From Acetomicrobium sp. UBA3949 (GTDB lineage: Bacteria > Synergistota > Synergistia > Synergistales > Acetomicrobiaceae), in assembly GCA_002385485.1 (NCBI GenBank), contig DGDP01000007.1:507-8525 (forward strand): DNA of 8,019 nucleotides, given 5' to 3'. Each line of letters opens with the position of its first letter. Positions within the stretch are counted from its first letter, which is position 1. Made by a program: the position numbers and the translations under genes. Shown in pieces: positions 1 to 6,406 of the stretch. The notes below the pieces were generated by a model. The model was not told the origin of the DNA. It saw only the letters and a program-made list of their open reading frames with translations, and did not search any database.

Positions 1-1
1 A

Positions 2-310
2 CTCGTAAACTCCTGCATGATTTATGCTGCTTCCGTAGGCGAAAGAAAAATAACGACGGTCAAAGGCATAGGGTCTATTCACGAACCCCATCCGATACAA
101 GAGGCTTTCGTCGAGGCAGGAGCAGTACAGTGTGGATTTTGCACTCCTGGCATGGTGCTTGCCACTTACGCTCTACTTCAAAGAAACCCTGATCCCACTG
201 ACGAAGAGATAAAGGAAGCCCTTGACGGAAATTTCTGCAGGTGCACGGGTTATGTGAAGATAATAGATGCCGTGAAACTTGCCGCGAGGAAGGTGAAGGA
301 AAATGACTGA
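2..310 (+). CDS. 2Fe-2S subunit of a molybdenum hydroxylase, 5'-truncated by the window edge
   Basis: This is the small iron-sulfur subunit of a xanthine dehydrogenase-family enzyme. It carries electrons from the Mo site to FAD. The frame is open from base 2 and gives 102 residues. The first five, LVNSC, end in the fourth cysteine of the plant-ferredoxin-type cluster. The other three ligands of that cluster lie before position 1. The C-terminal alpha-helical 2Fe-2S domain is complete: CGFC (residues 44-47, followed by TPGM) and CRCTGY (79-84) supply all four cysteines. By comparison with the paralogous module at 6403, about 54 N-terminal residues are missing. The first ATG in this frame (17) is internal, not the start. 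The gene overlaps the next one by 8 bp, so the two are probably translated together and form one enzyme. It resembles E. coli-type XdhC (FeS) or other stand-alone small subunits. The substrate cannot be told from this subunit. Confidence 0.93.
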   Translation, partial: LVNSCMIYAASVGERKITTVKGIGSIHEPHPIQEAFVEAGAVQCGFCTPGMVLATYALLQRNPDPTDEEIKEALDGNFCRCTGYVKIIDAVKLAARKVKEND

Positions 311-2630
311 TTATATCAACATTGGAAAAAATAAGGAGAAAGTCGATGCCCTGGCGCTCGCGGCGGGCGAACCGCTCTTTGCTGACGACTTTGCGCTTAA
401 AGATCCCCTTCATATAGCTTTTCTGTACTCGCCCCACGCTCATGCGAAGATAAAAAGCATAGATACAGTCGAAGCCGAATCGATGCCCGGCGTTGCGCTG
501 GTGTTGACCTACAAAAACACCCCAAGGGTGCTTTACACCTCCGCAGGCCAGTCACATCCGGAGCCTTCGCCCTACGACATGTACATGTTCGACGAAAAGG
601 TGAGGTTCGTCGGCGACAGGGTGGCCCTGGTAGCAGCAGAAAGCGAAGAGATAGCGAAGGAAGCGGTGAAGAAAATCAAGGTGGAATATGAGATGCTTCC
701 TGCCCTTTTCGATATTGAAGAGGCCGAAAAAGATGGAGCGCCCGTACTTCACGACGGAGAAGAACACGTCATGATACCTTCCGCCATATACAGGCCGGAG
801 AAAAACCTTGCTGCCAGGATAGCCTTCTTATATGGCGATTCGCAGAAAGGATTTGAAGAGGCGGACTTCGTGCAGGAGGCAACTTACTATACCCATATCG
901 CCTCCCACTGTGCCCTGGAGACGCACGTGACGAAGGCCACGTTTGATCACTACGGCAGACTGGTTCTCATTACCTCGACTCAGGTTCCCTTCCACGCCAG
1001 GAGGATAGTCTCCAACATATTGGGAATTCCTCTGGGCAAAATAAGGGTGATCAAGCCCCGCATTGGAGGCGGATTCGGGAGCAAGCAGGAAGTGCTGCTT
1101 GAGCCTTACGTGACATTGGTTGCATGGAGGACGAAGCGGCCGGCACAGATAGTAACCTCCAGAGAGGAGTACTTCGTATCGGGAAGGACGAGGCACGCCA
1201 TGCGCTCCAGGATAAAGATGGGCGTCAAAAACGACGGCACAATCGTCGCCATGGAGATCGATGACCTCATGAACGCAGGAGCATACGGGCCCCATGGGCC
1301 TACCGTCCTGGCAAATACGGGCGCCAAGGTGCTTCCCCTCTTCAACAAAATAGAAAACGTCTCTTTCTACGCCGACTGTGTATACACCAATCTCCCCGTC
1401 GGCGGAGCTTATAGAGGCTACGGAGCCACCCAGGGATTTTTCGGGCTCAATCAACACATAGATCACATAACGAGGCTTCTCGGCATAGACATGGCCGAGT
1501 TCGTCAAGAAGTGGCACATAAAGACGGGCGAGACCTCCGAGGTCTTTAAAGCCATAGGCGAGGGCAAGACCGGACACGAGCAGGTCGTCACTTCCTGTAA
1601 ACTTTCCGAGTGCATAGACGAGGCTGCACGAGTCATCGGGTGGAAGGAAAAGAGAGGGGTCAAAAGGAAAGAGGGCGACAAATGCTACGGCGTCGGAATG
1701 GCCGTGGCGACCCAGGGATCGGGCATTCCCCTGATAGACATGGGCGGCGCCCACATAAAGATGAACGAGGACGGCTCCTTTAACCTCTACGTTGGAGCCA
1801 CAGATATAGGGACGGGCTCCGATACGGTGCTCGCCCAAATTGCGGCCGAAACATTAAAGGTGTCATCGGAGAAGATAATAGTGCTTTCTTCCGATACGGA
1901 CCTCACGCCCTACGATGTGGGAGCCTATGCTTCTTCCACAACTTACGTATCGGGCAACGCCGTTAAAAGGTGCGCCCAAAAGGTGGCGGAGAGGATCATG
2001 GAAGTCGCTTCGGAGATGCTCGAATGCCCCAGGGAAGAGCTGACCCTGGGGGTGGAGGAAGTCTCTCACGTAAAAAGCGGCCGAAGCTTAAGCTTTAAAG
2101 ACGTGTCTTACTATGCCTTTTATGCGAAAAACCAGTTTCAGATCGAGGAAAGCGCCTCCTTCGTCAGCCCCGTATCGCCCTTCCCATTCTGCACCACCTT
2201 CGCCGAAGTGGAAGTCGACATAAAGACAGGTGTCGTCAGACCTCTCAAGGTCGTTACGGCCATGGACTGCGGCAACGTCTTAAACCCGAAGCTTGCCGAG
2301 GGGCAGGTGGAAGGAGCAGTATTAAACGGCGTAAGCTTTTCTCTCTGCGAGGAGTACCTCTTTGACGAGAAGGGGAAGATGAAAAACCCCAGCTTCTGGG
2401 ACTACAAGGTATATAAGACCACGGACTTGCCGGAGATCGTCACTATACTCGTGCCTTCTTTCGAGGAATACGGACCTTACGGGGCCAAATCTGTAGGAGA
2501 AGTGGCCATCAATACGCCGGGGCCTGCAATCGCTAACGCCATTTACGATGCCGTAGGAGTCAGGATGTACGATCTTCCCATGACGCCCGAGCGCGTCTTA
2601 AAGGCAATCAAGGAAAAGGGAGTAGGCTAA
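303..2630 (+). CDS. xdhA: Xanthine dehydrogenase-family molybdopterin-binding (large, catalytic) subunit, XdhA-like
   Basis: This 775-residue catalytic subunit holds the molybdopterin cofactor and hydroxylates a substrate, probably an N-heterocycle such as a purine, using water oxygen. The N-terminal aldehyde oxidase/xanthine dehydrogenase a/b hammerhead domain covers about residues 10-125 and the Mo-binding domains the rest. Visible motifs are GGGFGSKQ (to Q262), AYRGYG (R371), DIGTGSDT, GAYASSTTYVSG and GAKSVGE. E733 of the last motif aligns with the catalytic base Glu1261 of bovine XDH. R371 aligns with Arg880. The position of bovine Glu802 is Gln (Q262), as I recall for E. coli XdhA. Length is normal for a stand-alone large subunit. 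The ATG at 303 overlaps the FeS gene and follows a purine-rich AGGAAGGTGAAGG stretch. No FAD domain is encoded here; it is probably a separate gene upstream. The family is certain. Xanthine as substrate, and the gene symbol, are inference. Confidence 0.9.
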   Translation: MTDYINIGKNKEKVDALALAAGEPLFADDFALKDPLHIAFLYSPHAHAKIKSIDTVEAESMPGVALVLTYKNTPRVLYTSAGQSHPEPSPYDMYMFDEKVRFVGDRVALVAAESEEIAKEAVKKIKVEYEMLPALFDIEEAEKDGAPVLHDGEEHVMIPSAIYRPEKNLAARIAFLYGDSQKGFEEADFVQEATYYTHIASHCALETHVTKATFDHYGRLVLITSTQVPFHARRIVSNILGIPLGKIRVIKPRIGGGFGSKQEVLLEPYVTLVAWRTKRPAQIVTSREEYFVSGRTRHAMRSRIKMGVKNDGTIVAMEIDDLMNAGAYGPHGPTVLANTGAKVLPLFNKIENVSFYADCVYTNLPVGGAYRGYGATQGFFGLNQHIDHITRLLGIDMAEFVKKWHIKTGETSEVFKAIGEGKTGHEQVVTSCKLSECIDEAARVIGWKEKRGVKRKEGDKCYGVGMAVATQGSGIPLIDMGGAHIKMNEDGSFNLYVGATDIGTGSDTVLAQIAAETLKVSSEKIIVLSSDTDLTPYDVGAYASSTTYVSGNAVKRCAQKVAERIMEVASEMLECPREELTLGVEEVSHVKSGRSLSFKDVSYYAFYAKNQFQIEESASFVSPVSPFPFCTTFAEVEVDIKTGVVRPLKVVTAMDCGNVLNPKLAEGQVEGAVLNGVSFSLCEEYLFDEKGKMKNPSFWDYKVYKTTDLPEIVTILVPSFEEYGPYGAKSVGEVAINTPGPAIANAIYDAVGVRMYDLPMTPERVLKAIKEKGVG

Positions 2631-2634
2631 GGCA

Positions 2635-2670
2635 AAAGGGGTGTCCGCTGCGGGATGCCCCTTTGATTTT
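2635..2670 (+). terminator. Candidate intrinsic terminator or attenuating hairpin between the XdhA-like gene and the permease
   Basis: Starting four bases after the stop codon at 2630, bases 2635-2646 pair with 2653-2664 in a 12-bp stem. It has AAAGGGG against CCCCTTT at the base, two G-T wobbles, then TCC against GGA/GGG at the top, around a 6-base loop (2647-2652). A short T-rich tail, GATTTT, follows at 2665-2670. The tail is weaker than in a classical rho-independent terminator, so partial read-through into the permease is likely. It could instead be an mRNA-stabilising 3' end. It also covers the TTG at 2663, which argues against that codon as the permease start. Confidence 0.6.
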
Positions 2671-2673
2671 AAA

Positions 2674-2683
2674 AAGGATGGTG
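2674..2683 (+). promoter_or_regulatory. Ribosome binding site that decides the permease start
   Basis: AAGGATGGTG resembles the AAGGAGGTG consensus with one inserted T. It ends 6 bases before the ATG at 2690. The upstream in-frame TTG (2663) lies inside the hairpin stem and the ATG at 2678 sits within this site, so 2690 is the best-supported start. Confidence 0.55.
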
Positions 2684-2689
2684 AAAATA

Positions 2690-4063
2690 ATGGCGTATGA
2701 TCCCGAACAGGCAGTATTTAAGCAGGAAGTGGAGGCTTTGACGAAGCCTGTTTTGACGATAGACGAGAAGCCGAAGTCCGTGTTTGAAACGCTTTATTAC
2801 GCCCTCCAGCTAACCTTGGTAGATTTCAGCCCCTTCATTTGGGCTACGGCATTCGTGGCCATGGCGGGGCTTCCGGAAAGCGTTACGCCTTCCATGATAA
2901 GCTACTGCTTCATAGGCGTTTTCGTGGCGACCATGATACAGACCACCCTGGGAAACAGGCTTCCAGTGGTGCAGCTTCCTTCCGTTCCCATATTCATAAA
3001 CATGGCTTCCATAGCCAAAACTTATCCCTACGGGCTCACCACCGCCTGGGGAGCTGCCTTTGCTGGCGGTATTATCGAGGGACTTTTCGGAGCATCCAGA
3101 GTACTCACGGTTTTAAGGAAATTCATGCCACCAGTCGTTGTGGGATTGGTAGTAGCCACCATCGGTTTTGTCATCACTCGCATATCGCTTTCTTGGGTAT
3201 TTGCCATTCCGAATGCCCTTCATTTGTCGCTTGGTATAATAAGTTTTCTCTTTGCCCTCTTTTTGCGGTTTAAACTTAAGGGCTTGATCTCCAGGGGCTT
3301 TGTGCTCATCTCAATTCTTATTGTGGGTATAATTGGCGGAACGGTTCTGGGTATATTCGATTGGGGAAGCGTTGCCCGCGCAGGATGGGTGAGCCTTCCA
3401 AAGCTTTTTCCCTTCAAGGGCTACGACGGTGCGACATCGCCTTTGATAATAAGTTTTTCCGCTATTTTATTGGTGCTAACGGGATATGCATGCTCCATGT
3501 TTGAGTCCATAGGGGATTATGCTGCCATATGTACCGCAGCGGCCGAGCCTTACAAGGTAAAACATATGAACAGGGGAATAGCTGCCGAGGGCTTTTCCTG
3601 CGCTTTGTGTTCCCTTTTCGGAGGCCTTCCTGTCACCAGCGCAAGCCAGAACGCCGGTATCATAGCTTCAACGGGGATCGCAAGCAGGGTAGTCACGCAA
3701 ACTGCGGCTTTTATATTCCTTCTTTACGGGCTGTGTCCCAAGTTTACCACGATCCTGGCTGCGATCCCAAAGTCGGTCATAGGCGGAGCCTTTATAATAA
3801 GCGCGGGTTTGATACTGCTTTCTGGCATTAACACCGTCATGTCCGATGTCAAAAACAACTTCGGTAACATGATCGTAGCTGGAGTTACCCTTGGGATCTC
3901 CGTCATGATGCCCTACTATTTAAATTTGGACAGGGGCGCCTGGCTTGGGACTTTGCATCCCTTCGTGAAACTTTACCTAACGAACAACGTATTTTTGGCC
4001 GTCACTGTGGGCATTGTGAGCAATTTGCTTATAAATTACGTGTTTTATAATAAAAACCAATAA
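2690..4063 (+). CDS. NCS2-family nucleobase (xanthine/uracil-type) permease
   Basis: This is a 457-residue inner-membrane transporter of the nucleobase:cation symporter-2 (NCS2/NAT, SLC23) family, which takes up xanthine, urate, uracil or related bases. After a short hydrophilic N-terminus with the typical DEKP start (25-28), the protein is a run of hydrophobic segments fitting the 14-helix NCS2 fold. Family landmarks are MPPVVVGLVVATIGF, the TM8 stretch FESIGDYAA and the TM10 stretch FGGLPVTSASQNAG followed by TGIASR. E272 and D276 in TM8 and Q320-N321 in TM10 match the substrate-binding pattern of purine transporters such as XanQ (Glu272, Asp276, Gln324, Asn325). UraA has Glu at the Gln position, so a purine substrate is favoured. 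Leu41 replaces the TM1 histidine common in the family (LQH). The context of two Mo hydroxylases and a deaminase supports nucleobase uptake. The exact substrate is inference. An in-frame TTG at 2663 would add nine residues. Confidence 0.9.
   Translation: MAYDPEQAVFKQEVEALTKPVLTIDEKPKSVFETLYYALQLTLVDFSPFIWATAFVAMAGLPESVTPSMISYCFIGVFVATMIQTTLGNRLPVVQLPSVPIFINMASIAKTYPYGLTTAWGAAFAGGIIEGLFGASRVLTVLRKFMPPVVVGLVVATIGFVITRISLSWVFAIPNALHLSLGIISFLFALFLRFKLKGLISRGFVLISILIVGIIGGTVLGIFDWGSVARAGWVSLPKLFPFKGYDGATSPLIISFSAILLVLTGYACSMFESIGDYAAICTAAAEPYKVKHMNRGIAAEGFSCALCSLFGGLPVTSASQNAGIIASTGIASRVVTQTAAFIFLLYGLCPKFTTILAAIPKSVIGGAFIISAGLILLSGINTVMSDVKNNFGNMIVAGVTLGISVMMPYYLNLDRGAWLGTLHPFVKLYLTNNVFLAVTVGIVSNLLINYVFYNKNQ
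4025..4051 (+). promoter_or_regulatory. Candidate promoter at the end of the permease gene, serving the second Mo-hydroxylase genes
   Basis: A perfect TATAAT hexamer (4046-4051) lies in the AT-rich 3' end of the permease gene. TTGCTT (4025-4030) is a possible -35 with a short 15-base spacer. Transcription would start near 4058, about 35 bases before the TTG start at 4093. The spacer is below the 17-base optimum and AT-rich coding ends give TATAAT by chance, so this is only a candidate. Confidence 0.3.
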
Positions 4064-4074
4064 TCCGGTTGGAT

Positions 4075-4082
4075 GAGGGGAG
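4075..4082 (+). promoter_or_regulatory. Ribosome binding site favouring the TTG start at 4093
   Basis: GAGGGGAG is the only Shine-Dalgarno-like stretch between the permease stop (4063) and the conserved start of the second Mo subunit. Its GGAG core ends 10 bases before the in-frame TTG at 4093. The other in-frame TTG (4069) lies upstream of it and has no purine-rich site before it. Confidence 0.5.
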
Positions 4083-4092
4083 ATGTTGCCCT

Positions 4093-5652
4093 TTGGTTGA
4101 AAAATTAAAGGTTACGCCGACGGAAAAAGAATTCAGGGATGTTGTCGGAAAGCCCGTCGTCAGGGTAGATGCCTGGGATAAGGTTATGGGGAAGGCAGAG
4201 TACATAGATGACTGCTCAATCCCTGGTTGTTGGTACGGAGGCACTGTGAGAAGCGACGTACCTCACGGAAGGATCGTTGGTATCAGGCAGGATCCCTCCT
4301 TTGACTGGTCGAAGGTGGTCTTTGTGACGGCAAAAGACCTTCCGGGCCCGAATGAGGTGGCCATGGTAAGGCGTGACATGCCCGTATTGGCAGAGGATAT
4401 AGTAAATTACGTATCGGAACCTATAGCGCTCGTTGCTGCCCCTACAAAGGTACTCCTCAAGGCTGCACTAAAGGCCGTAAAGGTTGAAATCGAACCACTG
4501 GAGCCTGTTCTTTCCATCGAGGAGGCCCTTGAGGGCAAAAACGTGATTTGGGGCAATGACAATGTCCTTGCCAAGTTCGAAGTAAAAAGAGGAGACGTCG
4601 ACGAGGCATTTAAAGAAGCAGATATCATCATTGAAGAAACTTACAGGACGGGCCATCAGGAGCAGCTTTACCTGGAACCCCAGGGGATGGTGGCCCTTCC
4701 CCGCGACGATGGAGGCGTGGAGGTAGTAGGTTCGCTTCAGTGTCCTTACTATATACATGGCGCCATGACGCATGCTTTAAACCTCCCGCCCGATAAGGTC
4801 ATCATAAAGCAGGCCGTTACGGGCGGAGGCTTTGGCGGAAAGGAAGATTTTCCTTCCCTTCTTGCGATACACGCAGCCGTGCTGGCCTTGAAGGTCAAAA
4901 GGCCCGTGAAGATCATCTACGACAGGGCTGAAGATATGGTCTCGACCATCAAGAGGCATCCTTCCAGGATAAGGCACAGAACGGGAGTAAAAAAGGACGG
5001 CACGATAGTCGCCCAGGACATAGACTTAGTCTTGGACGGAGGGGCTTATACGACCTTGAGCATCGTAGTGCTTCAAAGGTCACTGCTTCACGCTACGGGC
5101 TGCTACCAGATACCAAACGCGCGAATCCTTGCTAGGGCCGTGGCCACAAATACCCCGCCAAATGGTGCCTTCAGGGGCTTTGGCGCGCCTCAAAGCATAT
5201 TTGCCATGGAAAGGCAGATGGATAAAATCGCAAGGACGCTTGGCTTAAGTCCTGTAGAAGTGCGGCGTAAAAACCTGTTAAAGAGCGGAGATGCCTTTCC
5301 CTTCGGTCAAAGGGTCGAAGACGACGGTGCAAGATTAGTCTTTGAACGTGCCTTGGCGATCTCGGAATACGAAAGAAAGAGGGCCGAGTATTCAAAAGAT
5401 CAGGGCCCGAAAAAACGTGGCATCGGCGTGTCGCTTTTCCTTCACGGAGGTGGATTTACTGGAGCGGGAGAGCAGAAGATCAACGGAAAAAATAAAGCTT
5501 TTTGTGGCGAGGGAGTCAGTCGAACTTCACGTGAGCAACGTCGAGATGGGGCAAGGCGCAGCGACGGTGCTCACTCAAATAGCAGCTCAGGGCCTTCAAA
5601 TTCCCTTAGAGAAGGTGAAGTACTGCCAGCCCGATACGTCCAAGGCCCCTGA
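4093..5652 (+). CDS. N-terminal part of the frameshifted second Mo-binding subunit
   Basis: As written, this frame runs to a TGA at 5650-5652, giving 519 residues from the TTG at 4093 (527 from the TTG at 4069). Only residues up to about 465 (base 5486) look like the family. The remaining tail, rich in Arg, Ser and Gly, is out-of-frame translation and should not be interpreted. The genuine part holds the a/b hammerhead domain (starting VVGKPVVRVDAWDKVMGKAEY) and the first Mo-binding region with GGGFGGKE and AFRGFG. It lacks the MGQG motif and the catalytic GLGE glutamate, so it could not be active alone. Start choice: 4093 has a Shine-Dalgarno match at 4075-4082. Confidence 0.75.
   Translation: MVEKLKVTPTEKEFRDVVGKPVVRVDAWDKVMGKAEYIDDCSIPGCWYGGTVRSDVPHGRIVGIRQDPSFDWSKVVFVTAKDLPGPNEVAMVRRDMPVLAEDIVNYVSEPIALVAAPTKVLLKAALKAVKVEIEPLEPVLSIEEALEGKNVIWGNDNVLAKFEVKRGDVDEAFKEADIIIEETYRTGHQEQLYLEPQGMVALPRDDGGVEVVGSLQCPYYIHGAMTHALNLPPDKVIIKQAVTGGGFGGKEDFPSLLAIHAAVLALKVKRPVKIIYDRAEDMVSTIKRHPSRIRHRTGVKKDGTIVAQDIDLVLDGGAYTTLSIVVLQRSLLHATGCYQIPNARILARAVATNTPPNGAFRGFGAPQSIFAMERQMDKIARTLGLSPVEVRRKNLLKSGDAFPFGQRVEDDGARLVFERALAISEYERKRAEYSKDQGPKKRGIGVSLFLHGGGFTGAGEQKINGKNKAFCGEGVSRTSREQRRDGARRSDGAHSNSSSGPSNSLREGEVLPARYVQGP
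5487..5492 (+). other. A6 homopolymer at the frame break
   Basis: Six A residues follow AACGG. With five A residues the codons read Asn-Gly-Lys-Ile-Lys-Leu-Phe-Val and the upstream frame continues into the downstream frame. With six, the upstream frame drifts into non-homologous sequence and ends at 5652. The change needed is +1 (skip one base) or loss of one A. That is the opposite direction to the usual -1 slippage on A-AAA-AAG signals. There is no adjacent stem-loop that I can see. Confidence 0.75.
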
Positions 5653-6406
5653 CAGCGGTCCGACAGTCGCCTCTCGCACCACTATGATAGTGGGAAAGAT
5701 CGTGCTTCGTGGGACAGAAAAGCTAATTATGCAGCTCAAGGAGTACGTATCCAGGCATTTTGACGTCTCCCTTGAGGATATAACCTATTCAAGGGGAACA
5801 TTTTTTGAAAACGGTACTCCCCTAGCTGACTTTTTTGAAATAGCCCGACGGATCGAGGAAGAAAGGGGACCGCTTGAAGTCATAGGCGATTACGTCCATC
5901 CCCCGGAGCTTAACTGGGACGACGAGAAATGTCAGGGGGACGCATACCAGGGTTACGCCTGGGGAGCAAGCGTCTTAGAAGTGGAAGTGGACACCGATAC
6001 CTGGGAAGTGAGGCCCTTGCGAGACACCGTTGTCGTTGATGTCGGCACTGCCATAAATCCCTTGCTCGCCCTTGGTCAGGTAGAAGGCGGAAGCCTCCAG
6101 GGATTAGGATACGGTTATTTAGAGGTCATAGAGATGGAAGGTGGCAGATACAGGAACAACAGGCTTGCCAACTACGCCATCCCTACCAGCGTCGATTGCC
6201 CCGACTTCTTCGTGGAACTTATGGAAATTCCCTGCAGCAGGGGAGCCTTTGGGGCAAAGGGATTGGGCGAAATGCCTTTAAGCGGGGGAGGACCTGCGGT
6301 GGCATCAGCCATTGAGCACGCCACAGGACTTTTCCCCACCAGGCTTCCCGTGACGGGGGAGATTTTGACTTCGCTCGAGCAAGAAGGGGATGAAAAACGA
6401 TCATGA
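5493..6406 (+). CDS. C-terminal part of the frameshifted second Mo-binding subunit
   Basis: This is the second half of the catalytic subunit, in the frame one base after the first half, ending at TGA 6404-6406. The open frame extends back to a TTG at 5342, but the sequence between 5342 and about 5486 is out-of-frame relative to the family and overlaps the genuine N-terminal part. About 303 residues are family-like. They contain VEMGQGAATVLTQIAA, the region with PTVASRTTM, and GAKGLGEMPLSGGGPA with the catalytic glutamate at 6269-6271. I see no well-placed standard start with its own ribosome binding site, so it is more likely the tail of one broken gene than an independent protein. Its stop overlaps the next gene's ATG (ATGA). 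Confidence 0.75.

Larger units (their letters stand above)
4093..6406 (+). pseudogene. Second molybdopterin-binding (catalytic) subunit of the xanthine dehydrogenase family, interrupted by one frameshift
   Basis: Joined across one frame change, this locus encodes a full-length Mo-hydroxylase large subunit of about 770 residues. The first part is read in the frame of 4093, the second in the frame one base later. Protein similarity runs without loss across the join: GAGEQKINGK before it, then IKLFVARESVELHVSNVEMGQG after it. Removing one A from the A6 run at 5487-5492 restores the frame. Motifs are SLQCPYY, GGGFGGKE (E251, aligned to bovine XDH Glu802), AFRGFG (R361, Arg880), VEMGQG and GAKGLGE (E726 in restored numbering, the Glu1261 catalytic base). 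So every key active-site element survives. It differs clearly from the subunit at 303. The following FeS-FAD gene overlaps its stop by 4 bp and is its likely partner. It may be a sequencing or assembly error, a recent inactivating mutation, or slippage-dependent expression. Error or recent mutation is likeliest because no other damage is seen. Confidence 0.85.

Noticed and set aside
828..1838. A 336-residue open frame on the minus strand inside the first Mo subunit
   Set aside because: It is fully opposite a well-supported conserved gene, has no recognisable domain and mirrors that gene's codon composition. It is a shadow frame.
2663..2691. TTGATT and AATAAT with a 17-base spacer before the permease
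   Set aside because: Transcription would start after the ATG at 2690, and the boxes overlap the hairpin and the ribosome binding site, so this is chance in an AT-rich stretch.
4040..4056. Short TTTTAT/ATAAAA inverted repeat after the permease as a terminator
   Set aside because: It has almost no loop, has no G-C pairs and is followed by A rather than T residues, so it would not form a working terminator hairpin.
5446..5492. Programmed frameshift signal: SD-like GGAGGTGG (5446-5453) upstream of A6
   Set aside because: The SD-like sequence encodes the conserved Gly run HGGGF, sits over 30 bases from the A6 run, and the shift needed is +1, whereas A-rich slippery sites with upstream SD usually give -1.
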